Part shown: positions 1-6,055 of the stretch, in pieces
Layout of the letters: each line of letters opens with the position of its first letter
How positions within the stretch are numbered: position 1 is the first letter of the stretch
DNA from: Calditrichaceae bacterium
GTDB taxonomy: Bacteria > Calditrichota > Calditrichia > Calditrichales > Calditrichaceae
NCBI GenBank assembly: GCA_030622395.1
Contig: JAUXGF010000189.1
Location: forward strand, 1 to 6,130
Direction: 5' to 3'
Length of the DNA: 6,130 nt
Notes under the pieces: generated by a model
Seen by the model: the letters and a program-made list of their open reading frames with translations, nothing else
What the model was told of the DNA's origin: nothing
Database searches by the model: none
Translations under genes and position numbers: made by a program

Positions 1-288
1 TTGTTGAGATGTGAGTTCGTCAGTTTCCAATAATTTTAGTTCTTCCTCATCGCTATCCCTTTTTTTCACATCCTTTTTTTCTACTTTTTTAGGTGGAGGG
101 GGCTGCTTAGCCGGTTCGCCGCTTGAAATTCCTAATAAGGATTCAATATCATCAAGGTTTTGTTGCTGCGCCTTTTCTTCTTCACTAATTGAATCATCGC
201 CTTCACCTTTTGTGCCGGCGCAATTGTCTAACATGAAAAAGGTAAAGCTAAGAAGAGTTAAAACCAGTAATGTTGCTTTTATATTCAT
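1..288 (-). CDS. Putative secreted or lipoprotein gene, 5' part only (runs off the left edge)
   Basis: The ATG at 288 opens a frame of 96 codons with no stop before the window ends, so only the N-terminus is present. Residues 4-20 form a hydrophobic signal-like segment after a lysine, followed by Cys23 in the context MLDNC-AG. Position and spacing suit a lipoprotein signal peptide, but Asp at -2 and Asn at -1 do not match the usual lipobox. The rest is highly charged and probably disordered or helical: an acidic stretch at 27-40, a helix-like segment LDDIESLLGI at 45-54, four prolines at 63-66, a Lys-rich stretch at 67-77 and a second acidic helix-like segment at 79-91. A strong ribosome binding site and a promoter-like sequence precede it, so it may be transcribed separately from the rod cluster. 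I do not recognise the family. A periplasmic or envelope-anchored role fits the location but is inference. Confidence 0.72.
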   Translation of the reverse strand, partial: MNIKATLLVLTLLSFTFFMLDNCAGTKGEGDDSISEEEKAQQQNLDDIESLLGISSGEPAKQPPPPKKVEKKDVKKRDSDEEELKLLETDELTSQQ

Positions 289-292
289 AATA

Positions 293-297
293 CCTCC
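293..297 (-). promoter_or_regulatory. Ribosome binding site of the lipoprotein-like gene
   Basis: The minus strand reads GGAGG followed by TATT and the ATG at 288. This is the strongest Shine-Dalgarno match near the left end and is what fixes the start of this gene. Confidence 0.75.
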
Positions 298-318
298 ATA
301 TAAAGTAGAAATATAGTC

Positions 319-347
319 AATTTATTAACGTCTGTTAAATATGTCAA
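319..347 (-). promoter_or_regulatory. Candidate promoter for the lipoprotein-like gene
   Basis: The minus strand has a perfect TTGACA at 347-342, a spacer of exactly 17 bp, then TAAATT at 324-319, which matches 4 of 6 bases of the -10 consensus. It lies in the 90-bp gap after rodA, and a start near 312 would give a short leader containing the GGAGG site. This is a sigma-70-type match. If the host is a Bacteroidota-like lineage with a different promoter consensus, the match means less. Confidence 0.45.
325..338. promoter_or_regulatory. Small dyad (possible operator) between the -35 and -10 hexamers
   Basis: TTAAC-GTCT-GTTAA is a perfect inverted repeat with 5-bp arms and a 4-bp centre. It sits inside the 17-bp promoter spacer, where a bound regulator would block RNA polymerase. 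The arms are short and the region is AT-rich, so chance is a serious alternative. Confidence 0.25.
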
Positions 348-378
348 TTAAATTATTAATTTTAAAGTAATTCAAAAG

Positions 379-1599
379 TTAATACTCGTAACGATTTATG
401 GAAAAATTAATAATAAATCCCATCATAATAAGAATAGAAATTAAAAATGATCCGCCATAACTGATAAATGGTAAAGGAATGCCCGTAACCGGCGCTAATC
501 CAACGGTCATTCCAATATTAATAAAAACATGAAACAACAATATAGTTGTTATGCCAATAATCGATATACTGGAGAAAGAGGAACGTACAATCCTGGCTAA
601 ATAAATTAGATATAGAAGAAGAGCTAAAAATATTGACAGTATAAAAAGAACCCCTACCAGTCCCCACTCCTCTCCTATAACTGAAAATATAAAATCCGTA
701 TGCTGGGCAGGCAAGAATTTTAATTGTGTTTGTGTGCCTTGTAAAAATCCTTTACCCCAAATACCGCCAGAGCCTATAGCCACCCGGCTTTGAATAATTT
801 GATAACCGGTTCCCTTTGGATCAGCCTCTGGATCAGCGAATGTCATAATTCGTTTTTGTTGATACGGTCTTAATTGATCCCACATTTGGGGGGTTAATAA
901 GCCTACTAATATATGTATAAGAAATATTGTTATTAGAAAGTATACTTTACGATGTGATAAAATTAAAACAATGGAAACTATTAACATCCAAAATAGAAAG
1001 GCGTAAAAATTAAAAGAGAGAATACAGGTAAACATTGGAGCTATTATAACAAAAAGAGTAAACCAGCTCAAGCCCGCCCAAAACATGAGAGGAATAAATA
1101 TAGCTAAAAAAACAAGCGAAGTGCCGAGGTCCGGTTGACGGACCACTAAAATAAATGGTATTATGATTATGGCGGAGACGCTTATTATATGGCGAAAATT
1201 ATTAATATCCACTCCCTGCTTAGATAAATATTTAGCGGCTGCTAATATAGCGGCTAATTTTGCAAATTCAGAGGGTTGGATTTTTATCGGGCCAAATGAC
1301 AGCCAGCGTTCGGCGCCAAAACCTTTTACGCCGATAAAAAAAACTAAAATTAAAAGAAAAATGGAAAAACCATATAAAGTATAAGCCGATCGTTGGAGTA
1401 CTTTGAAGGGCAAAAAAGCAATTGCCAGCATTATGATTAATCCAATAATAGTAAATGTAAGCTGCTTGGGAAAATACTCATTGTTTTGCAGCCCCGGGAC
1501 GTTAGTAGCGCTGTAAACGGCTGTTAAGCCGACGGCCAAAAGTATGGCTATTAAAAGCAATAATGGAAAATCCAATTTTGTTATCAGGCTTTTTCTCAT
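379..1599 (-). CDS. rodA: RodA, SEDS-family peptidoglycan glycosyltransferase
   Basis: RodA is the inner-membrane polymerase that joins lipid II into glycan strands during rod elongation, working with its partner PBP2. The 406-residue protein has about ten hydrophobic segments and a full family length. Family signatures are in order: GAERWLSFG at 95-103 then QPSEFAKL at 108-115; RQPDLGTSLV at 154-163; the large periplasmic loop with DPEADPKGTGYQ at 256-267, then QSRVAIGSGG at 270-279 and GKGFLQGTQ at 282-290; LPAQHTDFIF at 296-305; and GIPLPFISYGGS at 373-384. Asp260 in the ADP-x-GxGYQ part aligns with the catalytic Asp of SEDS enzymes (Asp262 of E. coli RodA, from memory). RodA rather than FtsW is favoured by the loop wording and by the partner gene: its ATG overlaps the mrdA stop in an ATGA arrangement, implying coupled translation. 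No convincing terminator follows its stop codon. Confidence 0.97.
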   Translation of the reverse strand: MRKSLITKLDFPLLLLIAILLAVGLTAVYSATNVPGLQNNEYFPKQLTFTIIGLIIMLAIAFLPFKVLQRSAYTLYGFSIFLLILVFFIGVKGFGAERWLSFGPIKIQPSEFAKLAAILAAAKYLSKQGVDINNFRHIISVSAIIIIPFILVVRQPDLGTSLVFLAIFIPLMFWAGLSWFTLFVIIAPMFTCILSFNFYAFLFWMLIVSIVLILSHRKVYFLITIFLIHILVGLLTPQMWDQLRPYQQKRIMTFADPEADPKGTGYQIIQSRVAIGSGGIWGKGFLQGTQTQLKFLPAQHTDFIFSVIGEEWGLVGVLFILSIFLALLLYLIYLARIVRSSFSSISIIGITTILLFHVFINIGMTVGLAPVTGIPLPFISYGGSFLISILIMMGFIINFSINRYEY

Positions 1600-3470
1600 T
1601 GATCCTCGTTTTCTCCCGCATTAAAAAGTTGTATTGGTTGGATCTCGTTAAAATCAAACGGTATAGTCAGGGAATCTGCATTTATTTGATCTGTAGTATC
1701 CTTTTTTGCAACAGCGCGCGGAATTAACCGGTTGTAAAAATATTTTTCTAAAAATTTACGCGCAATCGGCGCGGCAACTCCTCCACCGGCGCCGGCATTT
1801 TCGACGACTACCGCTATAGCTACTTCAGGAAAATCATAGGGAGCGAACGCCATAAACCAGGCATGTGTGTCGCCATGTGGATTTTGAGCGGAACCTGTTT
1901 TCCCCGCCATTTCAATCCCCGGCACTTTGCCCAACCAGCCGGTGCCTCCGTTAACAACCGCTCTCATACCTTCTCTGACAACATAATAAACATCGTCGGA
2001 TATGCCTGTTATATATTTTGTATCAACCGGGAATTTGGTTGTAGAATGTGTTGAATAATTATAGATATGATCTACCAGATGGGGCGTATGATAAACGCCT
2101 TTATTTGCTAAAATCATTGCAAATTGAGCTAATTGTAAAGGAGTAACTAAAAGTTCTCCCTGACCGATTGCCAGATTTGCCAGATTGCCCCTTGTCCAGC
2201 CCTTAGGATATCTTTTATTAAAATATTCTGTTGACGGCACAAGTCCCTTGCTTTCGTTGGGCAGGTCTATTCCGGTGCGCGCTCCAAAACCGAACATTCG
2301 ACTGTATTTTGTCCAGATATCAATTCCGATCTTTAAACCAATTTTTAAGAAGTAAACATTACACGATCCTTTTATAGCTTCATTTAAATCAATTAAACCA
2401 TGACCTTTTACTTTCCAGCATTTAATTGTTTTTCGTCCTAACCTAAAATATCCGGGGCAATACTCTTTCCATCTTGGGGTAATGATTTTTTCTTGCAAGG
2501 CTGCCGCTGCGGCGACTATTTTATATGTAGAACCTGGCGGGTAAACGCTTTGAATAGCCCGGCTGTATAATGGATGGCTTTCATCTGTTTGCAGTTTGTT
2601 CCAGATGGCGGGATATATTCTTCCGGTTAATATACGGGGATCAAAATCGGGTTTACTGACCAAGGATATAATTCCGCCGTTGCGTACATCGATTGCCACT
2701 AAGGCGCCGCGTTGGCCTACCATTAAAGATTCGGCAAATTGTTGTGTTTCATAGTCTAAATATAAATGCAAATCACTGCCGTGAATTGGAGAGACGTCGC
2801 GATTGATATCATACGTTCCCAGTTCTCTGCCGGAGGCGTCAACTCGAAGATAATGTATGCCTTTTGATCCACGCAGATCCAAGTCATATTTTTTTTCCAA
2901 CCCTGTTTTGCCAATAATATCGCCTTGCTCATAAACGGTATTCATTATTTGTTCGGCTTTGCTCACCTCGCCGGTCGCGCCGAATATATGAGGAGACATT
3001 ATTCCTTCCGGATAGTAACGTTTTGGTTCTACAATAGAGATTACACCGGGATGTTTTAAGCGGTTTTCTTCAATGGCGATTACTTGTTTGTAATTGATAT
3101 CTCTGGCAATTATGACAGGTCGAAATCCGTATAATTTACGGATTTTATCCTTAACTTCTTTTTCATCTAAGTTAATTAATTTACAGAGGAATTTAACGCT
3201 TTTATTACTTGCAACTTTTGGTATAACCGCTATAGAAAAGGAAGGACGGTTATCTACAAGAATGTCGCCGTCTTGATCACGAATTAATCCTCTTCCCGGG
3301 TAAAGCTGAATTTTACGGATACTATTATTGATTGATTTTTGCAGGTAAATTTCTTTGTTTGTTACTTGCAGGCGTACAAATCCATAAATAAGAAAAACAT
3401 ATATTAGAAAAATAAAACCAGAAAATATTAGGCTTCTATTATATAAGACGGTTTTATCTATTTTATTCAT
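1596..3470 (-). CDS. mrdA: Penicillin-binding protein 2, elongation-specific class B transpeptidase
   Basis: PBP2 crosslinks new glycan strands during elongation and is the target of mecillinam-type beta-lactams in E. coli. The 624-residue protein has a short cytoplasmic N-terminus, one membrane anchor at about 13-33, and a periplasmic pedestal with PGRGLIRDQDG at 58-68 and GKTGLEKKYDLDLRG at 187-201. The transpeptidase domain follows. Its three active-site motifs are intact: SxxK as PPGSTYK with Ser314 and Lys317, SxN as Ser369-Cys370-Asn371, and KTGS at 524-527. Cys338, Cys351, His357 and Cys370 look like a metal site near the active site. A charged tail of roughly 35 residues follows the domain after about 588. 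The ATG lies 3 bp after the mreD stop and lacks a clear ribosome binding site, so translation is probably coupled to mreD. The start fits the anchor position. FtsI is ruled out by the mre-rodA context and the PBP2-type pedestal. Confidence 0.96.
   Translation of the reverse strand: MNKIDKTVLYNRSLIFSGFIFLIYVFLIYGFVRLQVTNKEIYLQKSINNSIRKIQLYPGRGLIRDQDGDILVDNRPSFSIAVIPKVASNKSVKFLCKLINLDEKEVKDKIRKLYGFRPVIIARDINYKQVIAIEENRLKHPGVISIVEPKRYYPEGIMSPHIFGATGEVSKAEQIMNTVYEQGDIIGKTGLEKKYDLDLRGSKGIHYLRVDASGRELGTYDINRDVSPIHGSDLHLYLDYETQQFAESLMVGQRGALVAIDVRNGGIISLVSKPDFDPRILTGRIYPAIWNKLQTDESHPLYSRAIQSVYPPGSTYKIVAAAAALQEKIITPRWKEYCPGYFRLGRKTIKCWKVKGHGLIDLNEAIKGSCNVYFLKIGLKIGIDIWTKYSRMFGFGARTGIDLPNESKGLVPSTEYFNKRYPKGWTRGNLANLAIGQGELLVTPLQLAQFAMILANKGVYHTPHLVDHIYNYSTHSTTKFPVDTKYITGISDDVYYVVREGMRAVVNGGTGWLGKVPGIEMAGKTGSAQNPHGDTHAWFMAFAPYDFPEVAIAVVVENAGAGGGVAAPIARKFLEKYFYNRLIPRAVAKKDTTDQINADSLTIPFDFNEIQPIQLFNAGENEDQ
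1604..1607 (-). promoter_or_regulatory. Ribosome binding site of rodA, inside the mrdA 3' end
   Basis: The minus strand reads GAGG, four bases, then the rodA ATG at 1599. The site lies within the last codons of mrdA and supports the overlapping start. Confidence 0.6.
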
Positions 3471-3473
3471 TAT

Positions 3474-3959
3474 TTATTCTACAAAATATTTATTTGTAAA
3501 TAGATTTACAATAAATAACATGATGGTTGTATAAATTGTATTTGGGAAAACGCGGCTGTACAGCAGATAAGCATAAGAGACGTCGGTTTTATATTGAAAA
3601 AATGCATAAAAAATAATTTCATGTAAAAAGATAAAAACTACAAACCAAACATAATACATTGCGCCTTCTAAGTGCAGAGATTTAGTTTTACCTGCGGCAT
3701 AACCGGCTATTGCTTTAGGTAAAGCTGTAATACCGATAGGCATGGCGGTTAATGAATCTTGTAAGATGCCTAACAAAAAACCGCTCGTACTTCCGCTAAC
3801 AGCGCCAAAACGCTTTCCGATTAACAGTACGACAACCAGAACCATGTCCGGTCTCCAAACATTAATTTCAATAAAAGGAACAAAAACGCTTTGAATAATA
3901 ACAGCGCTGATTCCGAATACTATTAAAATAAATATGAGATACTTAATTTCCTGATTCAT
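3474..3959 (-). CDS. mreD: Rod shape-determining protein MreD
   Basis: MreD is a small integral inner-membrane protein of the elongasome that works with MreC to control the RodA-PBP2 pair. The 161-residue product has about five or six hydrophobic segments (roughly 6-26, 38-50, 57-70, 76-90, 102-122 and 138-155), the usual length for the family. Conserved-looking positions are RPD at 36-38, a GxxxGFxxGxxxD pattern at 56-68 (Gly60, Gly64, Asp68), and GxxALxKxxxGY at 76-87. Its ATG lies 17 bp inside the 3' end of mreC. The only purine-rich site is an AGG at 3974-3972, about 12 bases upstream, so translation is probably coupled to mreC. MreD is weakly conserved in sequence, so the call rests on the patterns together with the position between mreC and mrdA. 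Confidence 0.92.
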   Translation of the reverse strand: MNQEIKYLIFILIVFGISAVIIQSVFVPFIEINVWRPDMVLVVVLLIGKRFGAVSGSTSGFLLGILQDSLTAMPIGITALPKAIAGYAAGKTKSLHLEGAMYYVWFVVFIFLHEIIFYAFFQYKTDVSYAYLLYSRVFPNTIYTTIMLFIVNLFTNKYFVE

Positions 3960-4749
3960 TGATTTGTTTCGCCTGTAATATAAATACTTCTTCTAACCGG
4001 TTAAAATTGACCGAGGGTTTAACTGTAATGGTTTGAAATAATTGATCCTCATTTATTTGAATACCGGTAACTATACCGACTTTAATATTTGGCGGATAGA
4101 TTTGACTGTAACCGGAGGTAAAAAGAACATCGCCTTTTAGAATAGATATAGTGTTGGGTATATGACCAAGTAAAAGTGAGCTGCCCCCGTCCCAGGATAT
4201 CAAACCTAATTCACGGTTGCGCTGCACCCTTACGCTGACACGGCTGTTAGGATCCAATAAGTTTTGGCAAATAGCGTATTTGCTACTCATTTTCACAATT
4301 TTCCCGACAAGACCTTCGGCTGTCATTACAGCGGCGTCTTCCCGTACTTTTTGGATATCTTTAGTAGAAAGTAGTAAGCCTGTTACAAAATCATGCGGGC
4401 TAAACCCTATAACTTTTGCTGGAATCAAATCGTACTTGACTTCATATTTGTACTGCAATTGCTTACGCAGACGGATATTTTCCAGCAGCGCGTCTTGTAA
4501 CTGAAAATTCTCATAAGCCAACCGTGTATTTTCCGTCCGTAATTGGCGGTTGAATTTATGCAAATAAAAATATGATTCTATGGAATCCATTGTTCCCTGG
4601 ATAGAACCGATAGTAAAAAGACTGGTAGAGCGTAAGCCTTCAATAATCCTGCCGTCGCTCGAAATCATCATCAAAAAAGAGAGGATAATATATATTGATA
4701 AAATTATTGATTCACGGAATCGAGAAAAATATTGAGTTAAACTATTCAC
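3943..4749 (-). CDS. mreC: Rod shape-determining protein MreC
   Basis: MreC is a bitopic inner-membrane protein whose periplasmic part binds and activates PBP2. The 268-residue product has a short cytoplasmic N-terminus, one membrane segment at about 14-30, a coiled coil at about 65-104 (RQLRTENTRLAYENFQL region), and the two-barrel periplasmic beta domain at about 108-260. The beta domain contains typical wording: PAKVIGFSP at 110-118, GLVGKIV at 146-152, LLDPNSRVSVRV at 164-175, GDVLFTSGYS at 206-215 and YPPNIKVGIV at 218-227. The start is GTG at 4749. An in-frame TAA lies ten codons upstream, and the first internal ATG (codon 27) would destroy the membrane segment, so GTG is the best choice. 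No good ribosome binding site is visible before it. Unlike its downstream partners it is separated from the gene before it, by 232 bp of repeat-rich sequence. Confidence 0.95.
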   Translation of the reverse strand: MNSLTQYFSRFRESIILSIYIILSFLMMISSDGRIIEGLRSTSLFTIGSIQGTMDSIESYFYLHKFNRQLRTENTRLAYENFQLQDALLENIRLRKQLQYKYEVKYDLIPAKVIGFSPHDFVTGLLLSTKDIQKVREDAAVMTAEGLVGKIVKMSSKYAICQNLLDPNSRVSVRVQRNRELGLISWDGGSSLLLGHIPNTISILKGDVLFTSGYSQIYPPNIKVGIVTGIQINEDQLFQTITVKPSVNFNRLEEVFILQAKQINESGN

Positions 4750-4850
4750 TATGTTTTTATAATTTTTAGGTGTTAATTAATATATACTGACCACTTTTGT
4801 CCCGGATATTTTTGAAAATTAATCCGATATTAAATAATTTTTTAATGAAA

Positions 4851-4898
4851 TGGATAATTGGATGGTTAGATAGTTAAATGGCTGAATGGTTTAATGGT
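4851..4898. repeat. Degenerate octanucleotide tandem array A (six units)
   Basis: On the plus strand six consecutive 8-bp units can be laid out: TGGATAAT, TGGATGGT, TAGATAGT, TAAATGGC, TGAATGGT and TTAATGGT. They follow a rough consensus of T-N-R-A-T-G-G-T. Stops occur in the readable frames and nothing protein-like is seen. The array forms the mreC-proximal half of the spacer between mreB and mreC. Confidence 0.7.
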
Positions 4899-4919
4899 TG
4901 GGTTCTATCGCTAACTCAG

Positions 4920-4983
4920 ATATTCCATAATCCCATTCTTCTCACTACTCCAACACTCCATCACTCCAATACTCCAATTCTTC
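4920..4983. repeat. Degenerate octanucleotide tandem array B (four clear units, up to eight)
   Basis: The plus strand at 4947-4978 reads ACTCCAAC, ACTCCATC, ACTCCAAT, ACTCCAAT. Read with a different phase, the 8-bp rhythm can be followed from 4920 (ATATTCCA, TAATCCCA, TTCTTCTC, ACTACTCC and so on) to AATTCTTC at 4976-4983. The clear part is near perfect and the left part is weak. The array touches the mreB stop codon. On the minus strand the unit is ATTGGAGT, so its TGGA core is complementary in orientation to that of array A. Confidence 0.75.
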
Positions 4984-6016
4984 AAACATTTCGCCGTTGT
5001 TTAAGGATGACTTTCTCATAGCGTTCAGGTTCATCAAGAATATTGCCGCAGCCTCTGGCCACACAGGTCAAAGGATTTTCAGCGACATGAATAGCCATAG
5101 AAGTTTCTTCGCGGATGCGTACATCGAAGTTCTTTAAAAGCGCGCCGCCGCCTGTTAAGATGATACCGCGGTCTAAAATATCCGAGGCAAGTTCCGGTGG
5201 AGTTCGTTCAAGTGAAAGTTTTATGGCGTCAATGATTGTCATAACTGGGTCGTTAAGCGCCTCCCGAATTTGTGCTGAGCTTATTTCCACTGTTTTCGGG
5301 ATACCATCGATCAAGTCTCGTCCTTTAACCTCGGTATTAATTTCTTCTTCGAGCGGAGCGGCCGATCCAATATTACACTTAATATCTTCTGCGGATTTTT
5401 CACCAATCAATAAGTTAAAATTCTTTTTAAAATATTGAATAAGCGCCTCGTTCATTTCATCGCCGCCTACACGAATGGATGTATGATTTACAATGCCATT
5501 TAAGGAAATAATCGCAATTTCCGATGTTCCGCCGCCAACGTCGACAATCATATTTCCTATCGGTTCGCTGATTTCCAAACCCACGCCGATGGCTGAAGCC
5601 ATTGCTTCGGCGACAAGATCGCTTTCACGAGCGCCTGCGCGTTCTGCAGAATCACGCACAGCGCGTTTCTCAACTTCGGTGATTCCCGATGGAACGCATA
5701 TAATTATTTTACCGATCATCATGCGGTTTATATTTGCCTTTTTTATAAACTCGCGGATCATAATTTCAGTAGCTTCAAAGTCTGCTATTACCCCGTCTTT
5801 TAAAGGACGTATGGTGATTATATCATGATGTGTACGACCAAGCATCTGCTTGGCGTCATTGCCTACAGCTACAACTTTGTCGCTGTTTTCTTCTAAGGCT
5901 ATGATAGATGGTTCGTTAACGACAATTCCTTTGCCTTTTACATAAATCACTGTATTTGCAGTGCCAAGGTCAATTCCAATATCAGATGAAAGAAAGTTTA
6001 AAAAAGATAAGCCCAT
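4982..6016 (-). CDS. mreB: MreB, bacterial actin homologue directing lateral wall synthesis
   Basis: MreB forms ATP-dependent membrane-bound filaments that steer the elongasome. The 344-residue length is normal for the family. Visible landmarks: an N-terminal amphipathic MGLSFLNFLS that can bind membrane; phosphate-1 loop DLGTAN at 16-21; RPLKDGVIADF at 70-80; a hydrophobic Met99-Met100 where the membrane-insertion loop is expected; CVPSGITEVEKRAVRDSAE at 107-125; Glu137, which aligns with the catalytic Gln137 of actin; phosphate-2 loop DVGGGTSE at 159-166; RTPPELASDI at 271-280; and the adenosine-site LTGGGALL at 287-294. The usual EPMAAAIG around the catalytic Glu reads EAMASAIG here, and GGGTTE reads GGGTSE. 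The ATG at 6016 is supported by GGGAG seven bases upstream and by the expected N-terminus. It is the first gene of the cluster. Confidence 0.97.
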   Translation of the reverse strand: MGLSFLNFLSSDIGIDLGTANTVIYVKGKGIVVNEPSIIALEENSDKVVAVGNDAKQMLGRTHHDIITIRPLKDGVIADFEATEIMIREFIKKANINRMMIGKIIICVPSGITEVEKRAVRDSAERAGARESDLVAEAMASAIGVGLEISEPIGNMIVDVGGGTSEIAIISLNGIVNHTSIRVGGDEMNEALIQYFKKNFNLLIGEKSAEDIKCNIGSAAPLEEEINTEVKGRDLIDGIPKTVEISSAQIREALNDPVMTIIDAIKLSLERTPPELASDILDRGIILTGGGALLKNFDVRIREETSMAIHVAENPLTCVARGCGNILDEPERYEKVILKQRRNV

Positions 6017-6023
6017 TTTGCAG

Positions 6024-6028
6024 CTCCC
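6024..6028 (-). promoter_or_regulatory. Ribosome binding site of mreB
   Basis: The minus strand reads GGGAG, seven bases, then the ATG at 6016. Spacing and match are good, which fixes the mreB start. Confidence 0.7.
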
Positions 6029-6055
6029 ATTCCTGTCGATTTGTTTTTTAGTAAT

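Larger units (their letters stand above)
4851..4984. repeat. Repeat-rich intergenic element with imperfect inverted ends between mreB and mreC
   Basis: The two octamer arrays together form one unit about 134 bp long. Its outer ends are inverted copies: TGGATAATTGGA at 4851-4862 and TCCAATTCTTCA at 4973-4984 match at 10 of 12 positions when one is reverse-complemented, including a perfect 7-bp AATTGGA. The mreB TGA (4984-4982) is the last three bases of the right end. No target-site duplication or coding capacity is visible. It may be a miniature repeat of the kind dispersed in intergenic regions of some environmental bacteria, but that needs other copies. The rest of the gap, 4750-4850, is plain AT-rich sequence in which I see no convincing promoter. 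Confidence 0.5.

Noticed and set aside
11..316. Plus-strand open frame of 101 codons rich in Ser and Phe
   Set aside because: It is the antisense of the acidic and lysine-rich lipoprotein-like gene. Its Ser and Phe runs are the complement of Glu, Asp and Lys codons, and it has no family features.
348..381. Terminator after rodA
   Set aside because: The sequence is AT-rich with only weak A/T palindromes and no GC stem followed by a T-run, so readthrough into the next gene is possible.
379..1599. FtsW as an alternative identity for the SEDS gene
   Set aside because: The mre-mrdA context, the ATGA overlap with a PBP2 gene and the RodA-like DPEADP loop wording all favour RodA.
4217..4504. Plus-strand open frame of 95 codons opposite mreC
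   Set aside because: It lies fully inside the mreC beta domain on the other strand, with no ribosome binding site or protein-like pattern to favour it.
4803..4826. Inverted repeat CGGAT...ATCCG considered as a terminator between mreB and mreC
   Set aside because: The stem has only 5 GC-containing pairs with a long AT loop and no T-tract after it on the minus strand, so it does not resemble an intrinsic terminator.
4947..4978. Octamer array considered as a CRISPR array
   Set aside because: The units are 8 bp, directly adjacent and without spacers, so they are simple tandem repeats.
5115..5828. Two plus-strand open frames of about 107 and 111 codons opposite mreB
   Set aside because: They are antisense shadows of a strongly conserved MreB coding region and have no recognisable domain.
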